A stretch of 64,000 nucleotides of DNA from assembly GCF_003247215.1 (NCBI RefSeq), contig NZ_QKAP01000092.1, positions 1 through 64,000 on the forward strand, given 5' to 3'. The notes under the pieces are model-generated. The model made no database searches. It was not told where the DNA came from and was given only the letters and a program-made list of their open reading frames with translations. Source of the stretch: Malonomonas rubra (GTDB taxonomy: Bacteria; Desulfobacterota; Desulfuromonadia; Desulfuromonadales; Geopsychrobacteraceae). Positions 31,174 to 39,866 of this stretch are shown one piece after another (the stretch's first letter is position 1; every line of letters starts with the position of its first letter). The translations under genes were made by a program, and so were the position numbers.

Positions 31174-31758
31174 TCACTGTTGTGTCGTCAGCATCGAGGC
31201 TATTTCCTGACTCAATTCTGCAAGCGTACTGTTAAGTCCATCAACTAGCCCTCGGTGATTTTCATCGATCGGTAACTGTGCCCGGAAATGCCGACGGGCT
31301 ATTTCTGTATTAGTTTTATAGTTAACGAGTGTCCAGCGGATGTCGACGGCGGTCTGTTGCCCAAGCACACCGTCAAAACGGTTCACTGTAAGCTGAAGCA
31401 GGTACACTGGCGCAGAGGACTGGTTCCAGGGGGCTGAACTGATCCGTACATTCGGCAGCTGGTTGCGCAGGTTTTCCTGTAAAGTTCTGGTCAGATTTTC
31501 CGATAGCGGTTCAGCCCACCGATCATATTCGGCGATCTGAATGCTGTTGTTGATGTTGTGAGTGACGATCTGCGGCCGATCGAGGTAGCTTGGGAAGATA
31601 ATGGGGCTTAGCTCAAGCTGCAACGGTTGGTCATTGGCAGCCGAGCGGACATCGGCTACCGGTTCAAGAAGATAGTAACGTGTCGGGTGCGGTTCGTTGC
31701 CCAGTTGGATACAGGCGCTGCAGAGCAACAGGGTAAACAGGCATAAATATCTCATCAT
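31174..31758 (-). CDS. PqiC-like ABC transport auxiliary lipoprotein
   Basis: The 194-residue protein has a lipoprotein signal (YLCLFTLLLCSAC). It then follows the family pattern: RYYLLEPVAD, LSPIIFPSYLDRPQIVTH, RWAEPLSENLTRTLQENL and a late RRHFRAQLPI. PqiC/YmbA-type lipoproteins sit in the outer membrane and link MCE proteins to it. The start overlaps the MCE gene stop by four bases. It is the last gene of the Mla-type operon and probably receives or delivers lipid at the outer membrane. Confidence 0.85.
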   Translation of the reverse strand: MMRYLCLFTLLLCSACIQLGNEPHPTRYYLLEPVADVRSAANDQPLQLELSPIIFPSYLDRPQIVTHNINNSIQIAEYDRWAEPLSENLTRTLQENLRNQLPNVRISSAPWNQSSAPVYLLQLTVNRFDGVLGQQTAVDIRWTLVNYKTNTEIARRHFRAQLPIDENHRGLVDGLNSTLAELSQEIASMLTTQQ

Positions 31759-32789
31759 TGCTCACCTCCAGACATACGCCCGCGCAACAGAATCTGTGGG
31801 TCTCGTTCCAGTTCTGAAGAAAGATAGCGGATTGAGCGGGCCGCGCGATTCAGTTCATGCAGTGTGAGGCTCAGCTGCTGCTGTAAACGGGAATCGTTGG
31901 CGGTCATCTGTTGTACACTCTGCATCACAAGTTCGGTCTTTTCCGAGGCAGAAGAAAATGCTTGCATGGCGGTAGTAAATTCTGAACTGAGTGGATCTAT
32001 TCTGGTGTCGATATGCTTAAGGGTATCCTGAGTTGTGCTCAAGGTCTGTTGCGTGGTTTGCAGGGTTGACTGCATGTCGCCCGATAAAGTAGTCAGTTTC
32101 TGATTCAAACCAGCTAAAAGGGCATTCAGCTGCGTCGTGGTTTCATCGAATTTTGCCAGACCGTTGTGCAAGCTGGGCGAAGTAACCAGCCGCTCGAATC
32201 CGTCTGCCGAGCTGATCAATTTGGCGGACAGTTCGCGTAGCGGCAAATCTTCGAAGGTTTTCGCCAATTCACTCATGCTTGAGCTGATCGTCGGTAGCGA
32301 AGGGTATTTGGATGGATAATCGACCTGATAGATCGGTTCATCCGGGTGCATGTCGAAGTTGACGTAAAGACGTCCTGTCACCAGACTGTCCATCTGCAAT
32401 TGCGCCCGCAAGCCCTTTTCGACCAAGCGGGTCAGTGGATGTTCTCCCTTGACAGTACTTTTCAGGGTATCGAAGAGGCCTAGGTTGGTGCCGTCAGCTT
32501 CAATTCTGGATGGCTCAATTTCGATAATGACTGGGATATGAAATTCAAAATCGCTGGGCCTAACCCGTACGTTGATGTCTTTGACTTGGCCAATTTTGAC
32601 TCCGCGAAAACGCACCGGGGAGCCGACCGTAAGTCCTTTTACCGAGCTGTCAAAATGGAGCACGTAGAGTACGGTTTCCGAAATCAGCCCGCCGGGCCCG
32701 AAAAAAATTAGCCCGGCGACACTGAGGAGGATCGCTCCGACAACAAAACTACCTATAACTCGTGGGTCTACACGTTTTCGCCGCTGCAT
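31755..32789 (-). CDS. MlaD/PqiB-type MCE domain protein
   Basis: The 344-residue protein has one N-terminal membrane helix (VIGSFVVGAILLSVAGLIFF). A single MCE domain follows (VKGLTVGSPVRFRGVKIGQVKDI, about 45-130). The rest is a long helical periplasmic region (about 180-320) rich in Gln/Thr/Ser, suited to a needle-like oligomer. MCE proteins form hexamers that carry phospholipid across the periplasm. It begins 24 bases after the ATPase gene and overlaps the PqiC-like gene. Confidence 0.9.
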   Translation of the reverse strand: MQRRKRVDPRVIGSFVVGAILLSVAGLIFFGPGGLISETVLYVLHFDSSVKGLTVGSPVRFRGVKIGQVKDINVRVRPSDFEFHIPVIIEIEPSRIEADGTNLGLFDTLKSTVKGEHPLTRLVEKGLRAQLQMDSLVTGRLYVNFDMHPDEPIYQVDYPSKYPSLPTISSSMSELAKTFEDLPLRELSAKLISSADGFERLVTSPSLHNGLAKFDETTTQLNALLAGLNQKLTTLSGDMQSTLQTTQQTLSTTQDTLKHIDTRIDPLSSEFTTAMQAFSSASEKTELVMQSVQQMTANDSRLQQQLSLTLHELNRAARSIRYLSSELERDPQILLRGRMSGGEQ

Positions 32790-32813
32790 AACTGTCTCAT
32801 TTAAGGTTGCAGG

Positions 32814-33563
32814 TTAACTTTCACGGGTCAAAAATTTTCGCACCCGCGCATCTTGACAATTTTTCAATAATTCAATTGGAGCGCCTCTGGCGATGATCGT
32901 TTTGCTCTCCGTATCGAGGAAAATCGAATTGTCGCCAACGGCAAAAATGCTGGCTAGTTCATGTGTGACGATCACCACTGTTGAGCCGAGGCTGTCACGC
33001 AGTTGCATGATCAGGTCGTCCAGTAAGCGCGAACTGATCGGGTCAAGTCCGGCGGAAGGTTCGTCGAAGAATAGAATGTCTGGATCGAGCGCCATGGCCC
33101 GCGCCAGCCCAGCTCTTTTTTGCATGCCGCCGCTGATTTCAGAGGGGTAGTAGTCCTCGAAACCGGCCAACCCAACCAGTGAGAGCTTGTAGGAGATGAC
33201 CTCACTAATCTGCTTCGCATTCAGATTGGTGTATTCCTTGAGAGGAACCTCTATATTCTCAGCCAGGGTCATAGAACTCCAGAGGGCTCCTCCTTGGTAG
33301 AGAACGCCGCAGCGACTGATTAGCTGGTTGCGTTCGTCCTGAGACGATTCCCAAAGATCCACTCCACCGATCAGAATCTTCCCTTTGTAGGGTTGCATCA
33401 GGCCGATCAAATGACGCAACAGAGTGCTTTTACCGCAGCCGCTGCCGCCCATAATGATAAAAATCTCGCCGTGTGCAACTCTAAAATCAAGGTTTTCCTG
33501 AATAATATTGTCGCCGTAGGCCATGGTCAGATTCTGAATGTCGAGATGGTTTTTAGTAGACAT
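32814..33563 (-). CDS. MlaF-type ABC transporter ATPase
   Basis: The 249-residue ATPase has Walker A GGSGCGKST, signature ISGGMQKR, Walker B ILFFDEPSAGLD and the switch His in IVTHE. The sequence GGMQKRAGLARAMALDP is typical of MlaF/Mkl rather than amino-acid importers. It powers retrograde or anterograde phospholipid transport with the MlaE permease encoded just upstream (one-base gap). Confidence 0.93.
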   Translation of the reverse strand: MSTKNHLDIQNLTMAYGDNIIQENLDFRVAHGEIFIIMGGSGCGKSTLLRHLIGLMQPYKGKILIGGVDLWESSQDERNQLISRCGVLYQGGALWSSMTLAENIEVPLKEYTNLNAKQISEVISYKLSLVGLAGFEDYYPSEISGGMQKRAGLARAMALDPDILFFDEPSAGLDPISSRLLDDLIMQLRDSLGSTVVIVTHELASIFAVGDNSIFLDTESKTIIARGAPIELLKNCQDARVRKFLTRES

Positions 33564-33564
33564 G

Positions 33565-34701
33565 TCAGTACCCCAATATCTGGCAGATAATGGTCACCAA
33601 GGCATCGGCGACAACAATCAACACGATCGAGGTGACAACTGCATTCGTCGCGGCAAAGCCTACTTCCGAGGCGCTACGGCCACATTGCATCCCTCGAAAA
33701 CAGCCGGAGGTGGCTACTATGAGGCCGAATATGGTCGCCTTGATGACGCCTATCAGGAAGTGCTTCAGCGCTACTGCCGATTGTAATTGCTGATAGTACT
33801 CGAAAAAAGAAATGTCGAGCATCAAAGCACTGACCACCGCTCCGCCGAGGATTCCCATGAAGTCTGCATATACGCAGAGTAGCGGCATCATCAGGAAAAG
33901 GGCTAGCAGGCGTGGCAAAACAAGAAATTCGATCGGCGAGATACCCATCGTTTTCAGCGCGTCGATCTCCTCGTTGACCTGCATGGTGCCGATCTGCGCC
34001 GCATATGCAGCTCCGGTGCGGCCAGCCATGATGATAGCAGTCATCATGGCGCCCATCTCCCTGGCTATGCCGAGGCCAACTAGGTTGGCGATAAAGATCT
34101 GTGCACCGAACATTCTCAACTGGACCGCGCCGACAAAAGCCAGAATCATCCCGACCAAGGTGCTGATCAGGGTAATGATCGCCAGCGCCATCGGGCCGGC
34201 TCCTTCGATCTGATACATCAGGTCGGAAGAGCGGAAACGAGCGCGGCCGCGCAGTAGGTTGAGAACGGCATAAAAGGTTTCGCCGAGAAATGCCAGCAGG
34301 TCTCCCCAGTTGCGGTGCATTTCGACAGTGACATTGCCGATGCGGGCCAGGACAGGTTGCCCGAGTACTGGGCGTCGGGTGCCCTCGCGTTCCGGGACGC
34401 TAGTAGCAAGTTTCAATAGTTGTTGAATTCCCTCTGGCAACCCTTTTGGATCGACAGTAATGTTTTGCTCACTGCAATTTGCTAACAGGCCGATTAAAAA
34501 AGTCATTAGGCCCGAGTCCCAGTCTCCAAGCTTTTCAAAGTTAAAGGTAAGATCTCGACAGCCGGTAACTGTTGCCAACTGTGCGGCAAGTGGCTCGAGT
34601 TGAGGGATGCCGGTGGAAAAGTTCCAGTCTCCGTAAATGTGCAAGGTGGCACAGGAGTCGGAAACTTCAAGCTGGTATTTGTCTAGATTGATTGTGGACA
34701 T
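33565..34701 (-). CDS. MlaE-type permease fused to an N-terminal STAS domain
   Basis: Residues 1-110 form a STAS-like domain (ATLHIYGDWNFSTGIPQLEPLA ... LTFNFEKLGDWDSGLMTFLIGL), the role played by separate MlaB in E. coli. The rest is an MlaE permease of five or six helices with IANLVGLGIAREMGAMMTAIIMAGRTGAAYAAQIGTM. The ORF track starts 16 codons earlier (34749); I prefer the ATG at 34701 (MSTINLDKY), though neither start has a strong ribosome site. The length is 378 residues. It heads the operon of permease, ATPase, MCE protein and lipoprotein, a whole inner-membrane lipid transporter lacking only a soluble MlaC. Confidence 0.9.
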   Translation of the reverse strand: MSTINLDKYQLEVSDSCATLHIYGDWNFSTGIPQLEPLAAQLATVTGCRDLTFNFEKLGDWDSGLMTFLIGLLANCSEQNITVDPKGLPEGIQQLLKLATSVPEREGTRRPVLGQPVLARIGNVTVEMHRNWGDLLAFLGETFYAVLNLLRGRARFRSSDLMYQIEGAGPMALAIITLISTLVGMILAFVGAVQLRMFGAQIFIANLVGLGIAREMGAMMTAIIMAGRTGAAYAAQIGTMQVNEEIDALKTMGISPIEFLVLPRLLALFLMMPLLCVYADFMGILGGAVVSALMLDISFFEYYQQLQSAVALKHFLIGVIKATIFGLIVATSGCFRGMQCGRSASEVGFAATNAVVTSIVLIVVADALVTIICQILGY

Positions 34702-34849
34702 AATTCCGTGCCGGGCAAATAGGTAAAATCGTTGAAATAAAAATATCATGCCGATAGAAGAGTATCCAGCTTTTGCTGTAACAATTCTGCAGCTGTCGGA
34801 TCTTTCGGGAAAGCTGGTAAACTGATATCTATCTCACTTGGAGTTGTTT

Positions 34850-35452
34850 ATGAATAAATCCGAAAAAATTCTACGATACTGGTTCGGTTCTAGTGAGGAT
34901 GATTTGCAGGTGATGGAGCAGAAGGTCAAACTTTGGTTTGGGAAAGATGAACAGGTTGATCGTGAAATCGGAACAATCTTCGGATCTTGGATCGCAACCG
35001 CAGCCGCAGAAGGGGTGTTGCCGGGAGATGAGCAGGTTGGCCAGCGGTATCTGGCCACAATCATTTTGCTCGACCAGTTTACCCGCAATATTTACCGGGG
35101 GGATGCTCGTGCCTTTACCAGTGACTCAATTGCATTGCGATTGGCGATGGACTCTTTGCAAAATAACTACGACAGTGGACTAAGGCCGATCGAGAGGGTT
35201 TTTATCTACCTACCGCTGGAACACGCTGAGGAAATGGAGATGCAGAATCGCTCCGTTGCCTTGTTTGAAGAGTTGACTAGGAATGTTCCCAAGCGGATGC
35301 GGTCGGCCTTTGAAGGTTTTCTCGATTACGCTGTACGGCATCGAGAAATCATTACCAGATTTGGCCGTTTTCCGCATCGTAACCTGATACTTGGAAGGGA
35401 GTCGACTGCCGAGGAGATTGAATTTCTCAAACAACCGAACTCATCGTTTTGA
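34850..35452 (+). CDS. DUF924 family protein
   Basis: The 200-residue protein has the family hallmarks ILRYWFG, LATIILLDQFTRNIYRG and IFIYLPLEHAEE-like FIYLPLEHAEEMEMQ. The fold is helical and TPR-like; the function of the family is unknown. The ORF track uses TTG 34838; the ATG at 34850 has TTGGAG at good spacing and gives MNKSEKILRYW. It is a single gene between the divergent Mla-type operon and a convergent hypothetical gene. Confidence 0.85.
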   Translation: MNKSEKILRYWFGSSEDDLQVMEQKVKLWFGKDEQVDREIGTIFGSWIATAAAEGVLPGDEQVGQRYLATIILLDQFTRNIYRGDARAFTSDSIALRLAMDSLQNNYDSGLRPIERVFIYLPLEHAEEMEMQNRSVALFEELTRNVPKRMRSAFEGFLDYAVRHREIITRFGRFPHRNLILGRESTAEEIEFLKQPNSSF

Positions 35453-35476
35453 GGATTGTTGATCTTCGGCTAAGAA

Positions 35477-36271
35477 TCAGCCGCCGCAACGTTTTTTCAA
35501 TTCATTCTGAATCAGATGCTTCTGGCTTGCATTGAACCGTTGCCTGGAAAACATCTGTTTGATTATCGGTAGCGATAAATTCGGTAGCCAGAGGGTGAAC
35601 CAGACGTCAGGGGTTTTTTGATTGCGTAAAATTGCTTGGCGTAAATTTGTCCGGTGTTGCCAGCGTTGGTGGCGGGCGATCATCGATATGGTTTCTGCTG
35701 TAGCTTTGGGGCCTGTCAAGAACTGATAAATGGACGCTTCTTTGAGCCGTGGGCTGCTCAAGCAAATTTCTGTCAGCGTGGGATGTCCTTCTTTGAGCAA
35801 CTCGCCTACAATGTTCGCTGTCGCCCTGCGTGCCAAGGTGAGCTTGTTACCTAACGGGGTGGTCGGTAGCCGCTGCAGGATATTGCGTTCCGCGGCCAGA
35901 CGCTTGTCTGCCCCTGCGCCGGGCAGAAAACAGACATCGACCAGTTCGAACAGCCTCAGATGCGGCATCAGGGAACGGGCTAGGAAATCAGACGTTGCCG
36001 GATTTTTGATCAGAGCTAAAATCAATCGGTGGCTGAGGGTCTTGCTGCAGCGCTGATGTATCCTGTCCAACAGATCTGTAGATAAATCCCGTCTTTTCAG
36101 CAGCGCCAGCAGATGCTCTTCGCTTAAATGAGGATTTTTCAGGGTATTGAAAAGGACCTCTTCATTTGCATTAAGAACTAGCTGAAACAAGGCATCGCTG
36201 CTAGCTGTCAACGCTTGGACAAGTTTTTTGGCAACATCAGGATTCGGCTTGTTTCTTTCTCTGCTGCTCAT
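35477..36271 (-). CDS. Uncharacterised helical-repeat protein
   Basis: I do not recognise this 264-residue protein. It is rich in short amphipathic helices with recurring 'NP.L....L..L' patterns (VLFNTLKNPHLSEEHLLALLKRRDL, LILALIKNPATSDFLARSLMP, AILRNQKTPDVWF), as in HEAT-like or leucine-rich-variant repeats. There is no signal peptide or membrane helix. The tail is basic. The gene starts one base after the stop of the MshEN protein, so the two are surely co-translated. A scaffolding role with that protein is an inference. Confidence 0.7.
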   Translation of the reverse strand: MSSRERNKPNPDVAKKLVQALTASSDALFQLVLNANEEVLFNTLKNPHLSEEHLLALLKRRDLSTDLLDRIHQRCSKTLSHRLILALIKNPATSDFLARSLMPHLRLFELVDVCFLPGAGADKRLAAERNILQRLPTTPLGNKLTLARRATANIVGELLKEGHPTLTEICLSSPRLKEASIYQFLTGPKATAETISMIARHQRWQHRTNLRQAILRNQKTPDVWFTLWLPNLSLPIIKQMFSRQRFNASQKHLIQNELKKRCGG

Positions 36272-36272
36272 G

Positions 36273-37487
36273 TCAAATCGAAAGAATCTTGTTTTTGAGA
36301 ATCAACAAGGTAAAGGCCATCTGGGCTTTTTGAGCCATTTTCTGGACCTCGAAAAAGTTCTTTTCCAAAATCTCTAATCGATCCTGCAGGTATAAAATAC
36401 TTACGAGCCGATCTTTTACCAGCAACGGAACAATCAGTGCTGTTTGCGGTGGCTGGGTGTCAAAGAACTTCAGTAAGAGGCTGTTTTGAGGTGTGTCGCT
36501 GACAGACCCGAGAAAATATGATTTGTTTTCGACAAGCTGATTAAAAATGGATTGCTTCTGTAGATTAATCTGCAACCGATCAAAGCCGGTAGGCTCGATA
36601 TTGCCGTACTTAACCAACCAGCCGTGGACAATGTCCGCCCGAACCATGAAGAGTGCACTGACAGAAAATTCTTGGGCTAGGTAATTGATTAGCGAACGGG
36701 CAATGTCGTTTCGATCCGTTGCGGATACCAACTGTTGTGCGAGACTGGTTTGCGACATTTCTTTGGGCGAGGTGCCGAAATCGAAATATACAGAGTCTTC
36801 AACTATAGCTTCTTGATCGTTTCCCTCCCCGAGTAGTGGCCAGGAATCGCTTTGTTCTGAGGAGTGTTCTTTTTCTAAGTTTATTACTCTTTTGATCGAA
36901 ATTTTTGATGGAATTTTATTATTGGGATTGCCATTAGTTTTTGAACTGGTTTCAGGAGCCTTTGGGAGGGGAGAATCAGGATGATCGATTTTCGCTTCGA
37001 TACTTTCAAAGCGTGGAGACAGCTCTAAACCGTAGTGCTTTTTCAACGCCAGCATCAGTCTAACTTCTGGAACTGCCAGTGGGATGATGATGTGATTAAG
37101 CTGAAAAGATAATTCATCGATCACTGCTAAATTCGATGAATCTTTCATAGCAAGAAAAATTTTCTCTTTTTCCTTATGATAAGGGACTACTTGATGTTTC
37201 AACGCAAGGTTTTGTGGTACCAGATCGAGGATTTTTTCCGGAACGTTCATCAGTAATTTCGGTTTGATGTAGTGTAAATTCAGTTGCTGACTCAATATCT
37301 TGGCAAGATGTTCTTCTTCGATCAGCCCCAGCTCAATCAGGTTGGTTCCGAGTTTGCCCCCAAAGATGCATTGAGATTCAATCGCTTCATCAAGTAGTTC
37401 AGGAGTGATAATCCCTGCACTGATCAGGTAATCACCAAGACGGCGTTTAAGAGTGTTGGTTTTCAATTGGTATTCTGGCAGATCCAT
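36273..37487 (-). CDS. MshEN-domain protein with C-terminal GAF-like region
   Basis: The N-terminus (about 10-150) is a GspE/PilB N-terminal (MshEN) domain: LKRRLGDYLISAGIITPELLDEAI, then GTNLIELGLIEEEHLAKILSQQL. In PilB-like ATPases MshEN domains bind cyclic di-GMP, though I cannot confirm the binding motif here. A disordered linker follows (about 155-240). The C-terminal 160 residues (SATDRNDIARSLINYLAQEFSVSALFMVRAD ... TALIVPLLVKDRLVSILYLQD) read as a GAF-like domain. No ATPase module is present. The start at 37487 has GAGG at good spacing. It is the first of a two-gene operon with the helical-repeat protein. A cyclic di-GMP-responsive regulator is a reasonable guess. Confidence 0.75.
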   Translation of the reverse strand: MDLPEYQLKTNTLKRRLGDYLISAGIITPELLDEAIESQCIFGGKLGTNLIELGLIEEEHLAKILSQQLNLHYIKPKLLMNVPEKILDLVPQNLALKHQVVPYHKEKEKIFLAMKDSSNLAVIDELSFQLNHIIIPLAVPEVRLMLALKKHYGLELSPRFESIEAKIDHPDSPLPKAPETSSKTNGNPNNKIPSKISIKRVINLEKEHSSEQSDSWPLLGEGNDQEAIVEDSVYFDFGTSPKEMSQTSLAQQLVSATDRNDIARSLINYLAQEFSVSALFMVRADIVHGWLVKYGNIEPTGFDRLQINLQKQSIFNQLVENKSYFLGSVSDTPQNSLLLKFFDTQPPQTALIVPLLVKDRLVSILYLQDRLEILEKNFFEVQKMAQKAQMAFTLLILKNKILSI

Positions 37488-37664
37488 GGTTTACCTCATT
37501 TTAATTTTTATAATAGAGCATTCTAACAAAAAATGTGCAGATAAGTAGTGATAATCGTCTTTAAGTTAAAAGGAGTTGCAGGTTCACCAGTGGACAGCTC
37601 TCATCAATATGCGTAAAGTGATATTTATTTTCAGCAACATAAATGGAGGAGATTTCGAGAAGAT

Positions 37665-38906
37665 ATGGCATTACGAGGACTCGTCGGCATTCTGTTTCTA
37701 TTGCTTTTAAGCTGGCTCTGCAGTGAAAGACGGCGTGACGTCAACTGGCGATTAGTTATCGTCGGAGTCGGTTTGCAATTTTTTCTGGCACTGTTGCTGC
37801 TAAAACTGCCAGCGTTTAAAGATGTCTTCCTGATGCTGAATCGGTTGACACTTGCGTTGGAGGAGGCTACCGCTGCAGGAACCTCGGTCGTCTTCGGATT
37901 TCTCGGCGGTGCCGATCTGCCTTATGTAGAGCATCTGGCGGGTGGTTCCTTTATTCTCGCCTTCCGGGCTCTGCCGATTGTTCTGGTGATCAGCGCACTT
38001 TCCGCTCTACTGTTCTACTGGCGGTTCTTGCCGCTACTGGTCAAAAGTTGTTCGGTTCTGCTGGAGAAAAGTTTGCAGATCGGTGGCGCAGTTGGCATTG
38101 CCGCAGCCGCCAACGTTTTTGTCGGTATGGTGGAGGCACCGCTATTGGTCAAACCGTACCTGAGCAAGATGTCGCGCGGCGAGCTCTTTATCCTGATGGT
38201 CTGCGGGATGAGTACCATCGCCGGGACTGTTCTGGTTTTATACGCCAGTATCCTGCGCGAAACTTTACCTGGTGCACTGGGACATATTCTCACAGCGTCA
38301 ATCATCAGCGCACCTGCAGCCATAGTCGTCGCGGCGTTGATGGTTCCTCATCAGGGTGAGATTACGGTCGGTCGAGAAATTGTCAAAAGCGAGGCTCGTG
38401 GGGCGATGGATGCGATCACTACCGGTACCATCGATGGAATCAAACTGCTGTTAAATATTGTTGGTATGCTGATCGTATTGATCGCGTTGGTTTCTTTCTG
38501 CAATCAGCTGCTTGGACTGTTGCCTGAATTTTCCGGTGCGCCGCTGACTTTGCAACGGTTGTTGGGAATGGTGACCGCTCCAGTCGTATGGCTGCTGGGG
38601 GTCCCGTGGGATGAAGCTTTTGTCGCCGGTGGGCTGCTCGGCACCAAGACGATTATCAACGAATTTGTTGCCTATCTGCAGCTGGCGGCTATTCCGATGG
38701 AGCAGCTTGGCGAGCGCAGCCGGCTGATCATGGTCTATGCCATGTGCGGGTTCGCTAACTTTGGTAGCCTCGGGATCATGATCGGTGGACTTGGGGCAAT
38801 GGCTCCTGAGCGGCGCGATGAAATAGTTTCACTTGGAATGAAATCGATTCTGGCGGGAGTTATCGCCACCTGCATGACTGGAGCTGTGGTTGGCTTAATT
38901 TATTGA
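37665..38906 (+). CDS. NupC-type concentrative nucleoside transporter (CNT family)
   Basis: The 413-residue inner-membrane protein has CNT family segments: NVFVGMVEAPLLVKPYLSKMSRGELFILMVCGMSTIAGTVL, then LLGTKTIINEFVAYLQL and MCGFANFGSLGIMIGGLG. CNT proteins import nucleosides with H+ or Na+. The purine/pyrimidine range is not readable. It precedes the split methionine synthase genes by 36 bases and might share their transcript. Confidence 0.93.
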   Translation: MALRGLVGILFLLLLSWLCSERRRDVNWRLVIVGVGLQFFLALLLLKLPAFKDVFLMLNRLTLALEEATAAGTSVVFGFLGGADLPYVEHLAGGSFILAFRALPIVLVISALSALLFYWRFLPLLVKSCSVLLEKSLQIGGAVGIAAAANVFVGMVEAPLLVKPYLSKMSRGELFILMVCGMSTIAGTVLVLYASILRETLPGALGHILTASIISAPAAIVVAALMVPHQGEITVGREIVKSEARGAMDAITTGTIDGIKLLLNIVGMLIVLIALVSFCNQLLGLLPEFSGAPLTLQRLLGMVTAPVVWLLGVPWDEAFVAGGLLGTKTIINEFVAYLQLAAIPMEQLGERSRLIMVYAMCGFANFGSLGIMIGGLGAMAPERRDEIVSLGMKSILAGVIATCMTGAVVGLIY

Positions 38907-38942
38907 ATTAATATGAGCTAGATAGCGAACAAAGGTTGATAG

Positions 38943-39866
38943 ATGACATTAAGGGATAATGAACTGTTGATTTTCGATGGAGCCTGCGGCACCAACCTGC
39001 AGCAGATGGAAATTCCGAGGTCTGCCTGGGATGACTGTGAGGGCTGTAACGAAATTCTCAACCTGACAGCCCCCGAGGTTATTGTTGCCCTGCATAAGAG
39101 CATGTACGAGGCCGGGGCGATGGTGGTCGAAACCGACACCTTCGGAGCCAGCAGGATCGTGTTGGGAGAATATGCCTTGCAGGACAAAGTCAAAGAGATC
39201 AACCGGCGGGCAGTGGAAAATGCTCACGCTGCAGCAAATGGAAAGTCTGGTCGATATGTGGCCGGCTCGATTGGTCCCGGCACCAAGCTGCCGTCACTAG
39301 GGCACATCGAGGTTGCTGAACTGGCGGCTGCGACTCGTGAACAGGCCGAAGCATTGTTGGAAGCTGGAATCGATTGTCTGATCATTGAGACCTGTCAGGA
39401 CTTGTTGCAGACCAAAACAGCGCTGGTCAGTCTGTTTGAGGTGTTGGATACGGCTAAACTCGAACTGCCGGTACTGGTTTCTGTGACCATTGAGCAGCAG
39501 GGAACCATGCTGGTTGGCTCCGATATTGGTGCAGTGCTGGCCACACTGGAGCCGTACCCGATTTTTTCCCTTGGCCTTAACTGCGCAACCGGGCCGCAGG
39601 ACATGCGCTCACATATCCGCTATTTGAGTCAACACTGGTCGCAGCGGATCTCCTGTATCCCGAATCAGGGGCTTCCCGAGGTGATTGATGGGCAGACGGT
39701 TTACCCGTTGACTCCGCATGAATTCGCCGAACAGATGTATCAGTTTGTCACCGAACAGGGGGTCAGTATCGTCGGCGGATGCTGCGGCACCAACCCGGCG
39801 CATATCAAGGCACTGGCCGATAAGTTGAACTGTGTCAAACCTCTGCCGAGGGAGGTGAGCCGATGA
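38943..39866 (+). CDS. Methionine synthase homocysteine-binding subunit (split MetH N-terminal module)
   Basis: The 307-residue protein is only the zinc-dependent homocysteine methyltransferase module. DGACGTNLQQMEIP opens it, and the zinc ligands are in GLNCATGP and GGCCGTNPAHI. In the usual cobalamin-dependent MetH this is the first 330 or so residues of one long chain. The next gene starts inside its stop codon (ATGA, four-base overlap) and carries all remaining modules. The two should form one enzyme that methylates homocysteine using methyltetrahydrofolate. Ribosome site AAAGG. Confidence 0.9.
   Translation: MTLRDNELLIFDGACGTNLQQMEIPRSAWDDCEGCNEILNLTAPEVIVALHKSMYEAGAMVVETDTFGASRIVLGEYALQDKVKEINRRAVENAHAAANGKSGRYVAGSIGPGTKLPSLGHIEVAELAAATREQAEALLEAGIDCLIIETCQDLLQTKTALVSLFEVLDTAKLELPVLVSVTIEQQGTMLVGSDIGAVLATLEPYPIFSLGLNCATGPQDMRSHIRYLSQHWSQRISCIPNQGLPEVIDGQTVYPLTPHEFAEQMYQFVTEQGVSIVGGCCGTNPAHIKALADKLNCVKPLPREVSR

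Noticed and set aside
38907-38942. Cobalamin or SAM riboswitch ahead of the methionine synthase genes
   Set aside because: The gap from the transporter gene is only 36 bases; no room for a riboswitch and none seen upstream of the transporter gene.
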